From Methylocystis sp. (GTDB taxonomy: Bacteria > Pseudomonadota > Alphaproteobacteria > Rhizobiales > Beijerinckiaceae): a DNA stretch of 64,000 nt. Position numbers and translations under genes: made by a program. The stretch is taken from the NCBI GenBank assembly GCA_002929055.1, contig PERY01000001.1, positions 1 through 64,000 of the forward strand, read 5' to 3'. Positions 7,510-16,377 of this stretch are shown here, one piece after another (within the stretch, counting starts at the first letter, position 1; each line of letters starts with the position of its first letter). The notes beneath the pieces were generated by a model. It was not told the DNA's origin, searched no databases, and was given only the letters and a program-made list of their open reading frames with translations.

Positions 7510-8754
7510 TTGCAAGAAGACCAAGCCGTCCCCGGCGGCGCCATCGCCCGCTGGCGCGCGATCCCGCTCTATGTCCGCATCCTCGCCGGCGTGGCGCTTG
7601 GCGTCATGGCTGGCGTCGCGCTCGGACCGGAGGCGGCGCCGCTCGCGCTTCCCGCCAAGCTGGTGCTGCGCATTTTGGGCGCGCTGGCGCCGCCGCTGAT
7701 CCTGCTCGCCATCGTGCAGGCGCTGATGCGCGCGCATCTTGGCGGCGGGCAGGCGCTGCGGCTCGTGACGCTGCTCCTCACCAATACGCTCGTCGCCATC
7801 GGCGTCGGTCTGCTCGTCGCCAATGTCGTGCGGCCCGGGGCCTGGACGAGGATCGCGGCGGCTCCCGCGCCCGAGAAGGCTTCGGGCGCCGTCGATCCCC
7901 TCACGCAGATTTTCGACGCGGTGCCCAGGAGCATCGCCGGACCCTTCACCGACAATGGCACGGTGATGGGGGTCATCTTCATCGCCGTCGCCTTCGGCGT
8001 CGCGCTTCGCAGCCTGAAGGACCACAAGGTCGAGACGATCGAGGATATTGTTCACGTCGCGCTGACGAGCCTCATCACGATCCTGCACTGGATCATCGAT
8101 CTCGTGCCGCTCGCCGTCTTCGGCATTGTCGCGAGCATCGTCGGCGTGAAGGGTTTTCAGGATTTTCTGGCGCTTGGCGGCTTCGTGCTCGCGGTGCTTC
8201 TGGCGTTGCTGGTGCAGGCTTGTTACTATTTGACGAGGATTCGCCTGCAGAGCTGGGCGCGCCCGCTCGACGTCCTGAAGGGCGTGCGCGACGCCCTGGT
8301 GATGGCCTTCTCCACCGGCAGCTCCACCGCGACGATGCCCGTCACCTATGAATTGCTGCGCAAGAACGTCGGCCTGCGCGAACAATCTGCGAGCATGGGC
8401 GCGCTCGTAGGCGCGAATTTCAACAATGACGGCACGGCGCTTTACGAAGCCATGTCGGCGCTCTTCGTCGCGCAACTTCTCGACATGCATCTGACGCTCG
8501 GCCAGCAGTTCATCGTGGCTTTGACCTCCGTCATCGCATCGGTCGGCGCGGCTGGGATTCCGGAAGCGGGGCTCGTGACGATGACGATGGTCTTCAAGGC
8601 CGTGGCGCTGCCCACCGATTACATCGCCATGCTGCTCACCGTGGACTGGTTTCTGGACAGGTGCCGCACGGCGATCAACGTCATGGGGGACGTGACGGTG
8701 AGCTGCCTGCTGGACGGCAGGACGCGTGAAGACACAAATGGAGAGGGATCATGA
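7510..8754 (+). CDS. Dicarboxylate/amino acid:cation symporter (DAACS family)
   Basis: 414-residue inner-membrane carrier of the GltP/DctA family, moving C4-dicarboxylates or acidic amino acids with H+ or Na+. Family signatures are visible: the serine-rich loop FSTGSSTATMPVT (about 262-274), GANFNNDGTALYEA corresponding to the NMDGT motif, and DRCRTAINVMGD near the end corresponding to the substrate-binding D-x2-RT-x2-N motif. Start is a TTG; no ATG lies in the N-terminal 30 codons before the first helix. Its stop overlaps the next start by four bases. Confidence 0.88.
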   Translation: MQEDQAVPGGAIARWRAIPLYVRILAGVALGVMAGVALGPEAAPLALPAKLVLRILGALAPPLILLAIVQALMRAHLGGGQALRLVTLLLTNTLVAIGVGLLVANVVRPGAWTRIAAAPAPEKASGAVDPLTQIFDAVPRSIAGPFTDNGTVMGVIFIAVAFGVALRSLKDHKVETIEDIVHVALTSLITILHWIIDLVPLAVFGIVASIVGVKGFQDFLALGGFVLAVLLALLVQACYYLTRIRLQSWARPLDVLKGVRDALVMAFSTGSSTATMPVTYELLRKNVGLREQSASMGALVGANFNNDGTALYEAMSALFVAQLLDMHLTLGQQFIVALTSVIASVGAAGIPEAGLVTMTMVFKAVALPTDYIAMLLTVDWFLDRCRTAINVMGDVTVSCLLDGRTREDTNGEGS

Positions 8755-9464
8755 AAGCCGCTCTCGCCCCGATGCTCGCGGCGGCACTTTTCAGCTCGGC
8801 GGCGATGGCGCTCGACGATGCGCATATGTGCCGCAACGGGCTTTTCCCCGAGGAAGGGACCGCCTACAGCCTCGCCAGAATCTCCGGAGAGGGCAGGGCC
8901 TTCCTCATCGAGGACGACGTCTTCTGCGAAAAGGGCAAGACTTGCCCTGTTTGCCCGAAAGACGCCGCCGCCTGCCAGAGCAGGAGCTTCCTTCTCTCCG
9001 GCGACCTCGTCGTCGCCGGCAAGAGCTTCGACGGCTTTCGCTGCATCTTCTATCGGGACCAGAAGAATGTCGCGGGCTCGGCCGGCTACGTGCCCGAAGG
9101 CCGCCTCGAAACGCTGCCGCAGCCAAACGTCACGCAGAAGGACTGGCCCGGCGAATGGCGGATGGGCGACGACTTCATCATGCTGCGCGCCAAAGGCGCC
9201 AAACTCTCCGCGAGCGGCGAAGCCTATTGGCCGTCCGCCAACCCTTCGCCCAAAGAGGTTCCAGGCGGGCCGCACACTGGCGAGATGTCTGGCCTCGCGG
9301 AGCCGAAGGGCGACAAGGTCGCTTTCGCCGACGGGGAGGACGAGTGCCATGTGAGCCTGACGCTTCTGCCGCCCTTCCTGCTGGCGCGAGACAATGACCG
9401 CTGCGGCGGCGCCAATGTGCGGTTCAACGGCGTCTATCTGCGCGCGCCGGGCAAAAAGCGCTAG
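8751..9464 (+). CDS. Secreted cysteine-containing protein of unknown function
   Basis: 237-residue precursor with a Sec signal peptide (MKAALAPMLAAALFSSAAMA, cleavage before LDDAH). The mature N-terminal third has seven cysteines, including CEKGKTCPVCP, suggesting disulfides; the rest is soluble with no recognised domain. It overlaps the upstream symporter gene by ATGA, so the two are translationally coupled and probably act together. Confidence 0.75.
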   Translation: MKAALAPMLAAALFSSAAMALDDAHMCRNGLFPEEGTAYSLARISGEGRAFLIEDDVFCEKGKTCPVCPKDAAACQSRSFLLSGDLVVAGKSFDGFRCIFYRDQKNVAGSAGYVPEGRLETLPQPNVTQKDWPGEWRMGDDFIMLRAKGAKLSASGEAYWPSANPSPKEVPGGPHTGEMSGLAEPKGDKVAFADGEDECHVSLTLLPPFLLARDNDRCGGANVRFNGVYLRAPGKKR

Positions 9465-9779
9465 CCGAGCCTAACGAGACGTGAGCGGACGCGCCGCGTT
9501 GGCCGCGTCATTTCGGGAAAGCGCGCACGCAAGGCGCACAAATGAAGTCCGAATCGGGAGCGCGCGATTCCGGCCGCGCGGGCGTGAAGAGAGCGTTATC
9601 GCAAGCATGGGCGGGAGGAGCGCGTCGAGCGAGGCGGCGATGGTCCTTTGGCGACGCGCGACGCGCGAAGGAACGCGAGCGCGGGCATATCGAAAAAGCC
9701 GATGTATTCAATTCATCCATTCTATTGGTCGACTCTTTTGGAGCCTCCCAACTCTTTAAGCAGGCAAGGGAGAACCACC
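9465..9779. other. Intergenic region, promoter of the small periplasmic protein gene
   Basis: 315 bases. The proximal 200 are GC-rich with many CGCG steps and no gene I can support. The distal part (about 9700-9760) is AT-richer and probably carries the promoter of the gene at 9780. Confidence 0.4.
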
Positions 9780-10040
9780 ATGAGAAAGCTTGCAATACTC
9801 GCGCTGCTATCCACGTCTCTGATCGCCGCCTCGGGACGCGCGTTCGCCGACCAAGAGTTTTCGGATGGACTGCCGCCCTGGTTGCAGCTCGACGAAACCC
9901 CGGGCGCCAAGGCCAAAGCGAAGAAGCTGAGTCCGAAGGTCGCCCCATCGTCGAGCGCGCATTGGGGCGCGCATCACCATCACGGCGTCCATCTCGAGGG
10001 AAGCGAATTCAAGCCCAACCCCGGCGTTGCCTACGACTGA
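9780..10040 (+). CDS. Small periplasmic protein, His-rich C-terminal half
   Basis: 86 residues: a clear signal peptide (MRKLAILALLSTSLIAASGRAFA, cleavage before DQEF), then a lysine/alanine stretch and AHWGAHHHHGVHLEG, which could bind a metal. The ATG at 9780 is preceded by AGGGAGAACCACC. An upstream in-frame extension would bury the signal peptide and is rejected. No family recognised. Confidence 0.7.
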   Translation: MRKLAILALLSTSLIAASGRAFADQEFSDGLPPWLQLDETPGAKAKAKKLSPKVAPSSSAHWGAHHHHGVHLEGSEFKPNPGVAYD

Positions 10041-10146
10041 CCGTGCGGAGCGGGCCGCCGGGAGGGCGGTCCGCTCCTGTCCCGGGACTAAACGGCGCAA
10101 AAGAAATCTACAGCCGTCGAGCACATGATCGAATGCCTGGCCGCGC

Positions 10147-10632
10147 TCAACCCTTCTTGAAGGGCTTCACTTCCGTCAGCGCCCATTCGGCCGTCTTCTC
10201 GCGGCAGGCCGCGCCCTGCAGGCGCTCCACGCTGTCGGCGGCCGAAACGTCGGCGAGAAACGCCCGGCAAATCTTGCCGTCGAGAGGGTAGGCCTGTCCG
10301 ACGGGCGTGAAGGCGCCCCTGGACCCTGTTTGCGGATTGTCCCAATTGACGCTGGCGCCGCTTCCCTGCGGATCGAGCGCCGTGCTCAGCGCGGCGACGG
10401 CGCGGCGCAAATCCTCTGCGTCCAGATGCCGCGAGAGCCTGGGCGGCGTCTTGGGGATCGTGCCCGTGGCGTCGTCGGCGCCGTCCTTCCACATGGCGGA
10501 GGAGGACGACGAGACCGGGATGGCGATCGAGCAGCCGGACAGACCTGTCGCGACGAGATACGCAAGCGCTGCGGCGAGCGGGAATTGAGCAAAGCCGCCC
10601 GCGGCTATATGTCTGTTACGCAAGAACTGCAA
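10147..10632 (-). CDS. RT0821/Lpp0805-type surface lipoprotein
   Basis: 161 residues. A hydrophobic N-terminus ends in a lipobox LSGC (Cys near 34), so lipidation and outer-membrane anchoring are expected. The C-terminal half ([22 protein letters not shown], then DGKICRAF) is the conserved domain of the 17-kDa surface-antigen-like proteins (COG4520) of Hyphomicrobiales. The 5' end is close to the divergent pdxH start, so a somewhat shorter start is possible. Confidence 0.75.
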   Translation of the reverse strand: MQFLRNRHIAAGGFAQFPLAAALAYLVATGLSGCSIAIPVSSSSSAMWKDGADDATGTIPKTPPRLSRHLDAEDLRRAVAALSTALDPQGSGASVNWDNPQTGSRGAFTPVGQAYPLDGKICRAFLADVSAADSVERLQGAACREKTAEWALTEVKPFKKG

Positions 10633-10671
10633 AGCGCCACCTTCAAACGCGCTGCGCCCCTAAGGGCGGTC

Positions 10672-11301
10672 ATGGAGGATTTTCGCGTGAACGCGTTAAC
10701 GTCGGGTGACTTCGTCGAGGCCGCCGAGCCTTTCGCTCTGTTCGAGGAGTGGTTTGCGCAGGCCAGGGAGAAAGAAATCAACGATCCGGAGGCGATGGCG
10801 ATCGCGACGGCGGACCCGGACGGGCTGCCCGACGCGCGCATGGTGCTGCTGAAGGAATGGAGCCCTGAAGGATTCGTCTTCTACACCAATGCCGAGAGCG
10901 CCAAGGGAAGCCAGCTTGGCGCGAATATGAAGGCGGCGGCGCTGTTTCACTGGAAATCGCTGCGCCGGCAGGTGCGCCTGCGCGGCCCCGTGGAATATGT
11001 GAGCGACGCGGAATCCGACGCCTATTACGCGAGCCGCCCCCGTGATTCGCGCATCGGCGCATGGGCGAGCCAGCAGTCGCGCCCGCTCGAAAGCCGCTTT
11101 GCGCTGGAGAAGGCGGTCGCGACCTACGCCGCAAAATACGCCATCGGCGACATTCCCCGCCCGCCCTACTGGCGCGGTTTCCGCATCACGCCCGTCGCCA
11201 TGGAGTTCTGGCAGGACCGTCCGTTCCGCCTGCATGACCGCGTGCGATTCTTTCGCGACCGGCCGGGCGCGGACTGGCGCAAGGAGCGGCTCTATCCATG
11301 A
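10672..11301 (+). CDS. pdxH: Pyridoxamine 5'-phosphate oxidase
   Basis: FMN-dependent oxidase converting pyridoxamine/pyridoxine 5'-phosphate to pyridoxal 5'-phosphate in the cytosol. The 209-residue product shows the full family set: [49 protein letters not shown] (FMN binding), [11 protein letters not shown], and the C-terminal [12 protein letters not shown]...RLYP. I chose the ATG at 10672 (AGGG about 5 bases upstream, family-like length). An in-frame ATG at 10609 would add 21 residues. Confidence 0.95.
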   Translation: MEDFRVNALTSGDFVEAAEPFALFEEWFAQAREKEINDPEAMAIATADPDGLPDARMVLLKEWSPEGFVFYTNAESAKGSQLGANMKAAALFHWKSLRRQVRLRGPVEYVSDAESDAYYASRPRDSRIGAWASQQSRPLESRFALEKAVATYAAKYAIGDIPRPPYWRGFRITPVAMEFWQDRPFRLHDRVRFFRDRPGADWRKERLYP

Positions 11302-11314
11302 AAGTCCCGCCATC

Positions 11315-11881
11315 ATGAGACGAGCCGCCGCGGCCGCCGCCTTCGCGGGCGCCCTTCTGCTGAGCCTCGACGCCGGGGCGCAGGGAATTCTGGAGCTGTT
11401 CGGCCCGGACCAGCCGGACCGCGCCTCGCGGCGCGCGCCGCGGCCCGCCCGCGACATTCCTCGCGCAGAAAGGCCGCGCGCGGAAAAGAACAAGCCTGAG
11501 GCGAAAGCGAAGAAGCGGGACGCCGCCGCGCCCGACGCCGCAGCAAAAGCGGACCCCAAAAACGCCGAAGCGCCCCCGCCGCCCTATGAAGGGCAGATGA
11601 CGCGGCTCTCCGAGGTGCTCGGTGCGCTCTCCTTCCTGCGGAATTTATGCGGCGCGGGCGATGGCGACGACTGGCGCACGAAAATGTCCGCGCTGCTCGA
11701 CGCCGAGGCGCCCGAGGGGCCGCGCCGCGCCAGATTCGTCGCCGCCTATAACCGCGGCTTCCACGGATTCGAGTTCACCTACCGTGTATGCACGCCCAAC
11801 GCCAAAGCCGCGACTGGGCGGTATCTGGCCGAGGCCGCGTCGATCTCCAAGGACGTCACATACCGTTTCGGCAGTCCGTAA
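11315..11881 (+). CDS. TIGR02301 family secreted protein
   Basis: 188 residues with a signal peptide (MRRAAAAAAFAGALLLSLDAGA), a long Pro/Lys/Ala-rich, probably disordered linker (about 30-90), and the conserved domain beginning MTRLSEVLGALSFLRNLCG and ending FEFTYRVCTPNAKAA. This matches the alphaproteobacterial TIGR02301 family of unknown function; the two cysteines (NLC, RVC) are typical. The start follows pdxH by 13 bases, suggesting one transcript. Confidence 0.8.
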   Translation: MRRAAAAAAFAGALLLSLDAGAQGILELFGPDQPDRASRRAPRPARDIPRAERPRAEKNKPEAKAKKRDAAAPDAAAKADPKNAEAPPPPYEGQMTRLSEVLGALSFLRNLCGAGDGDDWRTKMSALLDAEAPEGPRRARFVAAYNRGFHGFEFTYRVCTPNAKAATGRYLAEAASISKDVTYRFGSP

Positions 11882-11958
11882 GAATTTTTTCAACAGCGAA
11901 TTAACCTTTTGGAAAGAGGCGTGTCGCGCGCGTCCTCCGGCTTGTCTAAAGTGGTTTC

Positions 11959-12213
11959 ATGACGCAAACGACATTCGCCTCTTTCGATGAGCCCGGCGCG
12001 GAACAGACCCGCGCCGCCCTCGCCTATGTGACCGAAGCCTTCGCAGAGGCGATCCTCGCCGGGATCGAGAGCGACTCCTTCGCTCAGGCGGCGCTGTCGG
12101 CGGGCCTGCGTGAACTTGTCGCAACCTATGGCGAGGAGGCCGTCGCGACCTTCGCCGAGGCGCTTCCGCAGCGCATTCGCGCCGGCGAATTCACCTTCGC
12201 GGCGCGTCATTGA
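11959..12213 (+). CDS. Small acidic protein of unknown function
   Basis: 84 residues, acidic and alanine-rich with almost no basic residues until the C-terminal RIRAGEFTFAARH, predicted mostly helical. No signal peptide or membrane segment. I recognise no family; the compact helical composition and codon use like the neighbours make it a plausible real gene. Confidence 0.5.
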   Translation: MTQTTFASFDEPGAEQTRAALAYVTEAFAEAILAGIESDSFAQAALSAGLRELVATYGEEAVATFAEALPQRIRAGEFTFAARH

Positions 12214-12363
12214 CGCGCGGCCCGCGCCCGCGCGCAAAAGACCACTGACTTTTGCGTGAAAATCGGGCAGAAGGGCCGGGCGTAACAACGCGGCGGGCGA
12301 ATTCTGCGCAGGCCCGCGCGCATATCGGCCCGGCCGCGCTCGCGCCGCCGCCCCAGACAGCAC

Positions 12364-13461
12364 ATGCCCCGCACGCTCATGTGTCTCGCCCGGCACGGCG
12401 AGACCAATTGGAATATTGAACGACGCTTCCAGGGCCAGTTCGACATTGGCCTGAACGCCCGCGGCCGCGCGCAGGCGGAGGCGCTCGCCCGTGAGCTGGC
12501 CGGCGCCCATTTCGACCGCGTCTATTCGAGCGACCTGCGCCGCGCCCTGACCACCGCCGCGCCCATCGCCGGAGCGCGCGGCCTGGAGGTGCGGGCGACC
12601 CAGCGCCTGCGCGAGAAAGACGACGGCGCCTGGCAAGGCCACACCCATGCCGAGGTGCAGGTCAAATATGCGGAGGTCTATCCGCATTACCTTACGCGCA
12701 AAGCCGACTTCGCCGCGCCCGAGGGAGAGTCGCTCGAGCAATTCGCCGGCCGCGTGCGCGCGGTCCTCACGGACATCGCCCGCGAAAGCGCAGGGCTCAC
12801 GATTCTGGTCGTCGCCCACGCCGGCGTGCTCGACATCGCCTGGCGCATGGCGACCGGAAAAGCCCTCAGCGAGAAGCGCGAGCACCCGGTGCTGAACGCA
12901 ACGCCCAATTGGGTCGCCTTTGAAGACGGGCGATGGTCGCTCGTCGACTGGGCGCGCCCCGACGGTCGGGCCGAGATCGCCGCCCCCTGGGACGGGCTCA
13001 CCCTGCCGCGCCGCGAGGCCGCCCGCGCCCTCATCGTCAATCCGAAGGGCGAAGCGCTGCTCATGCAATACGCCGGCGGCCTCTCCCCGCATTTTCTGGC
13101 GCTGGGCCACCAGCATTTCTGGGCGACGCCCGGCGGCGCCCTCAAGGAGGGCGAGAGCTTCGAGACCGCCCTGCGCCGCGAATTGCGCGAGGAGACGGGC
13201 CTGCTGCTGTCGGGCGAACCCGGACCGGTCGTCGCCACGCGCGAGTTCCCGATGGAGCTCGGCGAAGATTGGCATCAGGCAGTCGAGCGCTATTTCCTCG
13301 TCAGAACGCAAGGATTCGAACCTTCGCCGATGAACCTCACGCCCGAGGAAAAGCTCCATACCCTCGGCTGGCGCTGGTGGTCCGCCGACGCGATCGCGGC
13401 CTCGGACGAGCTGATCTTCCCGGAAGGGCTGGAGGCTTTGCTGCGCAAGGTGAATTCCTGA
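12364..13461 (+). CDS. Fused histidine phosphatase - Nudix hydrolase
   Basis: 365 residues in two catalytic domains. Residues 1-195 are a histidine (phosphoglycerate mutase-like) phosphatase with LARHGETNWN, the RRALTTA arginine and the second histidine in VVAHAGVLD. Residues 215-365 are a Nudix domain with a complete Nudix box: GGALKEGESFETALRRELRE followed by ETGLLL. The first part could dephosphorylate a small phosphoester and the second hydrolyse a nucleoside diphosphate derivative; the substrate is unknown. No Shine-Dalgarno sequence is obvious at the ATG. Confidence 0.85.
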   Translation: MPRTLMCLARHGETNWNIERRFQGQFDIGLNARGRAQAEALARELAGAHFDRVYSSDLRRALTTAAPIAGARGLEVRATQRLREKDDGAWQGHTHAEVQVKYAEVYPHYLTRKADFAAPEGESLEQFAGRVRAVLTDIARESAGLTILVVAHAGVLDIAWRMATGKALSEKREHPVLNATPNWVAFEDGRWSLVDWARPDGRAEIAAPWDGLTLPRREAARALIVNPKGEALLMQYAGGLSPHFLALGHQHFWATPGGALKEGESFETALRRELREETGLLLSGEPGPVVATREFPMELGEDWHQAVERYFLVRTQGFEPSPMNLTPEEKLHTLGWRWWSADAIAASDELIFPEGLEALLRKVNS

Positions 13462-13502
13462 GGGCCGCGCCTCCTCCCCGGGCGCGCCGGATCGGAGGAC
13501 AA

Positions 13503-14819
13503 GTGACACCATCCGCGCCGGCTCTGCGACGCCCAGCCGGGGGCGAGCTGAGACGCTCCATAAGGGTGCCGGAAGGCGGTCGCCTTCTCAGGCGCCTCTT
13601 CGTCTTTCTGGGCCCCGGCTACCTCGTCGCGACGGGTTACATGGACCCCGGCAACTGGGCGACGGCGCTCGCGGGAGGCTCCAAATTCGGCACGGCGCTG
13701 CTCTTCGTCGCGGTGCTCTCCAGCCTCATGGCGATGGTGCTGCAATCGCTTTCGGCGCGGCTGGGCGTCGGCGCCGGGCTCGATCTGGCTCAGGCCTGCC
13801 GCGCGCATACGTCGCCCGGGGTCGCCGTCTGTCTGTGGCTGCTCGCCGAGGCCGGTATCTTCGCGACCGACCTCGCCGAGGTCATCGGCACGGCCATCGG
13901 CTTGCAACTCCTGTTCGGCCTGCCGCTCGCGCTCGGCATTCTCGTCACCACGCTCGACACGTTCCTCGTGCTCGGCTTCGAGCGGCTGGGCTTTCGCAAG
14001 ATCGAGCTTTTCGTCGTGGCGATGCTGGGCCTCATCGGCTTTTCCTTTGCGGCGCAGCTCGTGCTGGCGCGGCCCGATCTCGGGGAGGTGGCGCGCGGGC
14101 TCGTTCCTTCCCGCGCCTTCTTCACCAATCCCGAAATGCTTTATCTCGGGCTCGGCATTCTCGGCGCAACGGTGATGCCGCATAATCTCTTCCTGCATTC
14201 CTTCGTGGTGCAGACCCGCGCCGTGGGCGTGAGCCTCGCCGAAAAACGGGAGGCGATCCGCTTCGCCGTGATCGACAGCGCGCTGGCGCTGCTGTTCGCC
14301 CTGCTGATCAACGGCGCCATTCTGGTTCTCGCCGCCTCCGTCTTCCATGCGCACGGCCACACCGGGGTTGCGGAGCTGGGCGAGGCGCATCGCCTCATCG
14401 CGCCCCTTCTCGGCGAACCCGTCGCTGCGAAGCTCTTCGCCGTTGCGCTGATCGCCTGCGGGCTCAACTCCACCGTGACGGCGACGCTCGCCGGGCAGAT
14501 CGTGATGGAGGGGTTCATCCGGCTGCGCATGTCGCCCGCGAAACGGCGGCTGATCACGCGCGCCATCGCCATCGCGCCGGCCATCGCCGTCACGCTCTAT
14601 GCAGGTGAGACGGCGACGGCGCGGCTGCTCGTGCTGAGTCAGGTGGCCCTGAGCCTGACGCTGCCCTTCGCCGTCGTCCCCCTCGTGCTCTTCACGGCGC
14701 GCCGCGACGTCATGGGCGCGCTGGTCGCCCCGCGGCGCACGACGGCGCTCGCCGCGCTCATCGGCGCGCTGATCGTCGCGCTGAACATGAAGCTGATCTG
14801 GGACGCGCTGGCGGGCTGA
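13503..14819 (+). CDS. Nramp-family divalent metal transporter
   Basis: 438-residue inner-membrane H+-coupled Mn2+/Fe2+ importer of the Nramp/MntH family. The two metal-binding unwound helices are present: DPGNWAT in TM1 and MPHNLFLHS in TM6. About eleven membrane segments follow a short N-terminal arm. The start is a GTG at 13503 with GGAGGA four bases upstream; upstream in-frame sequence overlaps the phosphatase-Nudix gene and is not homologous. The exact metal cannot be fixed from sequence, though MPH favours Mn/Fe. Confidence 0.9.
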   Translation: MTPSAPALRRPAGGELRRSIRVPEGGRLLRRLFVFLGPGYLVATGYMDPGNWATALAGGSKFGTALLFVAVLSSLMAMVLQSLSARLGVGAGLDLAQACRAHTSPGVAVCLWLLAEAGIFATDLAEVIGTAIGLQLLFGLPLALGILVTTLDTFLVLGFERLGFRKIELFVVAMLGLIGFSFAAQLVLARPDLGEVARGLVPSRAFFTNPEMLYLGLGILGATVMPHNLFLHSFVVQTRAVGVSLAEKREAIRFAVIDSALALLFALLINGAILVLAASVFHAHGHTGVAELGEAHRLIAPLLGEPVAAKLFAVALIACGLNSTVTATLAGQIVMEGFIRLRMSPAKRRLITRAIAIAPAIAVTLYAGETATARLLVLSQVALSLTLPFAVVPLVLFTARRDVMGALVAPRRTTALAALIGALIVALNMKLIWDALAG

Positions 14820-14893
14820 CCCGTCCAGGAAGGCCAAAGGAACATAGGTCAGACCCGCGCGTTCGCCCCTGAGTCCCGCAGCAAGGCGCTCCC

Positions 14894-15184
14894 ATGAAAG
14901 TTCCCGCCCTCGGAGAGGCCGAGATCGAACAGGCTCTGATCTCCCCCTCCGCCGTCTTCGACACGCCGCAGGAGGTGCTCGACGCGCCGGCGCTGACGAG
15001 AACCCTCAAGATCGAAATCCTGAAACGCTGGGAGCTGGACGCACGGGCGCTGAGCCGCGCCACCGAGGAGAACATGGCCGGCGGCGAACCCCCTCCCCTC
15101 GACGCCGTCAACGCGGCGCTCGCCGCCCTCGACCCCGAGGGCCGGGCGCAGGAGGATTTCGAGAAGGCGCCGACCAAGCTTTGA
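14894..15184 (+). CDS. Small conserved protein of unknown function
   Basis: 96 residues, acidic, no membrane segment. The central stretch VFDTPQEVLDAPALTRTLKIEILKRWELDARAL resembles short alphaproteobacterial proteins found near stress or membrane genes, but I cannot assign a function. It stands between the Nramp transporter and the DnaJ-class chaperone, with its own ATG 74 bases after the transporter stop. Confidence 0.65.
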   Translation: MKVPALGEAEIEQALISPSAVFDTPQEVLDAPALTRTLKIEILKRWELDARALSRATEENMAGGEPPPLDAVNAALAALDPEGRAQEDFEKAPTKL

Positions 15185-15293
15185 AGGGCGCCGCCGGCGC
15201 TTGCGTTAGGCCAGCGTCTCGCCCACATAATGGCCCAGACATATGCGCCCGCGCCGCTCCGGGCGGGCGCTTCCATGGGCTGATTGGACCAAA

Positions 15294-16301
15294 ATGCGCG
15301 ATCCTTACGACGTACTTGGCGTTTCCAAATCGGCGAGCGCGGCCGACATCAAGAAGGCCTACCGCCAGCTCGCCAAAAAATACCACCCCGACACCAATAA
15401 GGAGGCGAAGGCCAGGGAGCGCTTCGCCGAAGTCACCTCGGCTTACGAAATCGTCGGCGACGAGAAGAAGAAGGCCCAGTTCGACCGCGGCGAAATCGGC
15501 CCGGACGGCAAGCCGCGCTTCACCGGCTTCGAGGGCTTCGGCGCAGGGGCCGGCGCGGGGCCGGGCGGCTTCTCGCGCGGCTGGCGCACGGGCGGCGGAC
15601 CTGGGGGCGGACCTGGGGGCGGACCTGGCGCGGGGCCGGGCGGCGAACAGCATTTCGAATTCAATTTCGGCGGCGGCGGACCCGGCGCGGGGGCAGGCGG
15701 CTTCGACCCCAGCGACCTCTTCGCCGACCTCTTTGGCGGGCGCCGCCGGGGACAGGCCGCGCCGGCGCGCGGCGACGACGTGGCCGCGACGGCGACCGTG
15801 CCGCTCGAGACCGTCGCCAGGGGCGGGTCGGCCCGCGTCATTCTGCCATCCGGCCGCACGCTGGAGGTGAAGATCCCGGCGGGCGTCGACGAGGGGCAGC
15901 AGATCCGCCTGCGCGGCCAGGGACAGCCGGGCGCGCGCGGCGGCGAGCCGGGCGACGCGCTGGTGAGCGTGAAGGTCGCTGCGCATCCCTATTTCAAAAT
16001 AGAGGGCCGCGACCTGCGCCTCGACCTGCCCGTGACGATCTATGAAGCGGCGCTGGGCGCCAAGGTGTCGACGCCGACGCTCGACGGCAAGGTGGAGCTC
16101 GCCGTGCCGGCCGGCTCCAACGGCGGCCGCGTGCTGCGCCTGCGCGGCAAGGGCCTGCCGGCGACGGAGGGCAAACCGGCGGGCGACCTCTACGTGTCGC
16201 TCAAGGTCATGCTGCCCGAGGAGCCCGACGCGGATTTCGACGCCAGGATGCGGGAGCTGCGCGAGCGTCACGGCTACGATCCGCGCCGGAAGATGGGGTG
16301 A
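15294..16301 (+). CDS. DnaJ-class (CbpA-like) co-chaperone
   Basis: 335 residues. A J domain (1-70) with the HPD tripeptide in KYHPDTN stimulates DnaK. A Gly-rich linker (about 85-140) contains a repeated GGGP unit. The C-terminal substrate-binding domain (about 155-330) lacks the zinc-finger CxxCxGxG repeats, so it is CbpA-type rather than canonical DnaJ. The start [10 protein letters not shown] is the usual J-domain opening. An in-frame upstream ATG at 15243 is less likely. Confidence 0.9.
   Translation: MRDPYDVLGVSKSASAADIKKAYRQLAKKYHPDTNKEAKARERFAEVTSAYEIVGDEKKKAQFDRGEIGPDGKPRFTGFEGFGAGAGAGPGGFSRGWRTGGGPGGGPGGGPGAGPGGEQHFEFNFGGGGPGAGAGGFDPSDLFADLFGGRRRGQAAPARGDDVAATATVPLETVARGGSARVILPSGRTLEVKIPAGVDEGQQIRLRGQGQPGARGGEPGDALVSVKVAAHPYFKIEGRDLRLDLPVTIYEAALGAKVSTPTLDGKVELAVPAGSNGGRVLRLRGKGLPATEGKPAGDLYVSLKVMLPEEPDADFDARMRELRERHGYDPRRKMG
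15594..15629 (+). repeat. 12-bp tandem repeat within the DnaJ-class gene
   Basis: Three in-frame copies of GGCGGACCTGGG (last base of copy three differs) encode Gly-Gly-Pro-Gly units of the flexible linker. Slippage would change linker length by four residues per unit without frameshift. Confidence 0.8.
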
Positions 16302-16377
16302 GGCCAAGGGGAAACTTGACCCGCGCCCATTTCCGCGCGACTTGAGGACAAAGTCCACCGGAGCCGCGACGAGAGCC

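Noticed and set aside
15594-15629. CRISPR-like or mobile repeat in the DnaJ-class gene
   Set aside because: Repeats are contiguous, in frame and code for a Gly/Pro linker.
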